Positions 4,241 through 6,325 of a stretch of DNA of 6,325 bases are shown here, in pieces. The notes below the pieces were generated by a model, which worked only from the letters and a program-made list of their open reading frames with translations, had not been told where the DNA came from and did no database searches. Location of the stretch: positions 1 to 6,325 of the forward strand of contig JAJRCL010000053.1 in assembly GCA_028679035.1 (NCBI GenBank), written 5' to 3'. The translations under genes and the position numbers were made by a program. Each line of letters opens with the position of its first letter. Position 1 is the first letter of the stretch. The stretch comes from Methanomicrobiales archaeon (GTDB lineage: Archaea > Halobacteriota > Methanomicrobia > Methanomicrobiales > JACTUA01).

Positions 4241-6256
4241 TCACGGAGAGAGCAAGGACGGCTGCAGTCGGTAGACCTGAACCCCGGACTGATTATAGAT
4301 CGCAGAGAGGCCCTGGACCGGAAGAGAGACATGGTACCGTTCCCTTTCCGCCGGCCCGACATACAGGAGTGTCGCATTGTATTTCTGCATGAGCGGTACC
4401 GTGCGGGAGGGATTTTCATAGATCTCCCGTATATCCGCGACCCGTTCGCTTACCCGTGCAGTGTTACCCCGCCACATGTATTCATGGAACGGCATGCCAA
4501 TGACCGCCGGTATCCCCGTGAAGGAGGAGATTCGGGAAAAATAGGTATAATCCCCTCCTTCCGCCTCAATGAGTATTTCCGGAGAACTCAGGTTGCGCAG
4601 GAAGGGAAGCGCCGCTGCATCTTCAGGATGCATTGTTTCCACGTAGGCGAGTCCGTCCAGCGTCATTCCGCCGAACCCGTAATCGAGGTGCAGCACCAGC
4701 GGTGTGACCAGGAGAATAATTACTGCAATAATCGCGATGACTCGTGTTGGGAGGTGCAGATCACAGTTTCTTTCGGTCCACCATTTCCCGATCATGAGGG
4801 AGATGCCGGTCCCCATCAGGATCCATGCCGGCAGGTAGCACTTGAAAACCGTGTTCATGCGGTAGTAGAGCTCCCCCATATTGTCCTTCAGGTACACGAT
4901 CTCGCAGACGATAATGATGACAAGTCCGACAGCGACAAGAAGGTACGAGGGACGTTGCTCGCGTTTGTTGATGAGGTATATCAGCGGCACGACTGCGAAG
5001 GCCGCTGCGACGTACCCGGTAAGGACAAATGGGAAGGCCAGGATGATGAGAATCGGACGTGCAATGATATCCCGGCCCAGCATGAGATACAGGACGGCAA
5101 GGAAGAGACCGTGCACCAGAAGAAATTCCAGGGGTGCAGACGGGCTCGTCACCAGCATAACACCCCCGACGCCGGCACTCTGCAGCATCAGGTAATACGG
5201 CAGATAAAGCAGGACCGAAAGAACGGGAATACCGACGAAAAAGAGGGCCGCGTTCCCGATCCATCGGGAGTTATTTTTACGTTCCCGCCATGCAAGAACC
5301 GCTCCAACGACAAGCAGGATCGGCGCATAGATCAGGACATCCCAGGTGTTCATCGGAGGCATGGAACCAAGGGCCAGTGCGATGAGAACGGCAAGGACGA
5401 GGCGGCTGTACTTTGTCATTTTCCCCCAGGAGACCAGGGCTAACACAAGAAGAAGGATAAGAAAGACCTGCACGAACAAACCCATGACATGCGGGTGCAA
5501 ATCCCCCCAGAGAAATGAGAAGAGTGGGAACTCGTTGATTGTATTGGCGATGGTACGGGTGCTGTCCCAAAGGACACTTCCCAGCGCTTCTCCCTGCAGG
5601 ACATGCAGGATAAATGATGGATTGGCGAGGATGAACGGGAGCAGGGGAATCCAGGGTACACGGGGCACTATCAGCCTGCCGATGGCATAGAGACTGACGG
5701 CACACATCCCGAGAATCATCGGGAGCCCGAGGTTAAAGGCGATAGATGAGGGTGTCCCGGTAAGGAGCCCGACAGTCGCAACCATCCAGTAGCCCAGGTA
5801 ATAATAGACCGAGAGAGTCCCTCCAGCGTACCAGGGATCGAGGGGGGATATCCCAGGTGAACGCATCATCGACGCGAGGAACGCGTGATCCATAAATTTT
5901 TCCGCGTAGGAAATGGTCGGGTTCATCCAGCGCACCATGAGCAGAACTGCAAATCCTGCGAGAAATACCATATCCCAGATGGTCCATTCCTTCAGATCTG
6001 TTGTTTTGTACCATCCCCGGATACCTCCCAGGAGCAGGAGGAGGGCAAAAGGTACCAGTGCGATAAACACCGAAATTCCCAGGAGTGCTGCATACCATGA
6101 ACATACCGTCAGCACGAGCAGAGACGCCGGGTAGGCAACCGCCGGAGCCAGGCTGCCAAATGTTTTCTGCAGGTGCGGGACAATGGCGAGCTGTATCCCC
6201 TTGAGGAGGACGAGCCAGGCGATGACGGAGATAAGCTGCAGTTCAATCCCGAACAG
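4241..6256 (-). CDS. DUF2298 / Chlor_Arch_YYY family polytopic membrane protein (start uncertain)
   Basis: A large integral membrane protein, 671 residues if started at the CTG at 6256. Many hydrophobic helices fill the first three quarters, followed by a soluble C-terminal domain of about 150 residues. Family landmarks are DPWYAGGTLSVYYYLGYW, with the name-giving YYY at about 151-153, and EFPLFSFLWGDLHPHV at about 242-257. The Asp-containing loops and overall plan resemble GT-C-type membrane glycosyltransferases, so a role in lipid-linked sugar or cell-surface glycan transfer is a reasonable guess, not shown. The first GTG (6115) would discard a helix and the family-like LQLISVIAWLVLLKGIQLA segment, which is open in frame upstream. 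No ATG, GTG or TTG lies in frame there before the stop at 6295-6293. CTG at 6256 sits 8 nt after GGAGG; ATT at 6247 is the other option. Confidence 0.88.
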   Translation of the reverse strand: MFGIELQLISVIAWLVLLKGIQLAIVPHLQKTFGSLAPAVAYPASLLVLTVCSWYAALLGISVFIALVPFALLLLLGGIRGWYKTTDLKEWTIWDMVFLAGFAVLLMVRWMNPTISYAEKFMDHAFLASMMRSPGISPLDPWYAGGTLSVYYYLGYWMVATVGLLTGTPSSIAFNLGLPMILGMCAVSLYAIGRLIVPRVPWIPLLPFILANPSFILHVLQGEALGSVLWDSTRTIANTINEFPLFSFLWGDLHPHVMGLFVQVFLILLLVLALVSWGKMTKYSRLVLAVLIALALGSMPPMNTWDVLIYAPILLVVGAVLAWRERKNNSRWIGNAALFFVGIPVLSVLLYLPYYLMLQSAGVGGVMLVTSPSAPLEFLLVHGLFLAVLYLMLGRDIIARPILIILAFPFVLTGYVAAAFAVVPLIYLINKREQRPSYLLVAVGLVIIIVCEIVYLKDNMGELYYRMNTVFKCYLPAWILMGTGISLMIGKWWTERNCDLHLPTRVIAIIAVIILLVTPLVLHLDYGFGGMTLDGLAYVETMHPEDAAALPFLRNLSSPEILIEAEGGDYTYFSRISSFTGIPAVIGMPFHEYMWRGNTARVSERVADIREIYENPSRTVPLMQKYNATLLYVGPAERERYHVSLPVQGLSAIYNQSGVQVYRLQPSLLSP

Positions 6257-6325
6257 TGTCTCTTCCTCCGAGGTTCTTTGCCACCGCCTGTTTCACCAGG
6301 GGAAGTACCCAGTTGCCGAAATAGA
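6243..6325 (-). CDS. C-terminal end of an unidentified upstream gene
   Basis: The minus strand enters the window in an open frame encoding 26 residues, starting YFGNWVLPLVKQAV and ending GGRDTVRD, then TGA at 6245-6243. The amphipathic, basic end looks like a genuine protein terminus, and its codons match those of the neighbours. The frame differs from that of the DUF2298 gene, whose likely start overlaps this stop by up to 14 nt, so the two are probably co-transcribed and translationally coupled. Too little is visible to name the product. Confidence 0.5.
   Translation of the reverse strand, partial: YFGNWVLPLVKQAVAKNLGGRDTVRD

Noticed and set aside
4331..5443. 370-codon plus-strand open frame
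   Set aside because: Wholly antisense to the DUF2298 gene. Its charged, low-complexity product (many Asp, Lys, Gln, His) mirrors the hydrophobic codons of the real gene.
1..6325. CRISPR array, insertion sequence, tRNA or rRNA
   Set aside because: No regularly spaced repeats, transposase, terminal inverted repeats or tRNA cloverleaf were found on reading either strand by eye.

Overview
The window is archaeal and most likely from a methanogen of the Methanomicrobiales. It carries the archaeal-type ribosomal cluster L7Ae-S28e-L24e-ndk, a large membrane protein of the DUF2298 / Chlor_Arch_YYY family (known mainly from methanogenic archaea and Chloroflexi), TATA-like promoters in place of -35/-10 boxes, and GC-rich coding sequence beside AT-rich spacers. 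The order-level placement is inference from gene content; no rRNA or methanogenesis gene is present.

Layout, right to left, because nearly all genes are on the minus strand. At 6325-6243 lies the C-terminus of an unidentified gene. It overlaps the start of the DUF2298 membrane protein, which ends at 4241. This protein's conserved N-terminus continues upstream of the first GTG (6115), yet no ATG, GTG or TTG is available there, so a non-AUG start (CTG at 6256 behind a good Shine-Dalgarno) or a sequence error must be invoked. A 111-base spacer (4240-4130) holds a TATA-like element and a structured leader. The tight ribosomal operon rpl7ae-rps28e-rpl24e-ndk (4129-2884) follows and ends at a T-tract. 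The infB gene that often follows ndk in euryarchaea is not there. In its place are a possible gene relic (2850-2748, minus) and a 56-codon plus-strand small ORF (2540-2710).

An AT-rich spacer (2253-2539) carries outward-facing promoter-like elements and short repeats. To its left, on the minus strand, are a 76-residue two-helix membrane protein (2252-2022), then a compact trio: a MarC-family membrane protein (1903-1253), a 65-residue two-helix protein (1250-1053) and a nitrilase-superfamily amidohydrolase (1056-271) joined by 2-nt spacing and an ATGA overlap. The N-terminal 69 codons of threonine synthase (208-1) run off the left edge.

The observation most worth following is the rpl7ae leader. 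Just upstream of the L7Ae start codon lie two tandem copies of TGATGAG facing two TGA trinucleotides, arranged so that one or two nested kink-turn-like elements can form directly against the Shine-Dalgarno. An upstream TCACC can also pair with the Shine-Dalgarno core GGTGA. L7Ae is the archaeal kink-turn-binding protein, so this looks like a translational autoregulatory switch.
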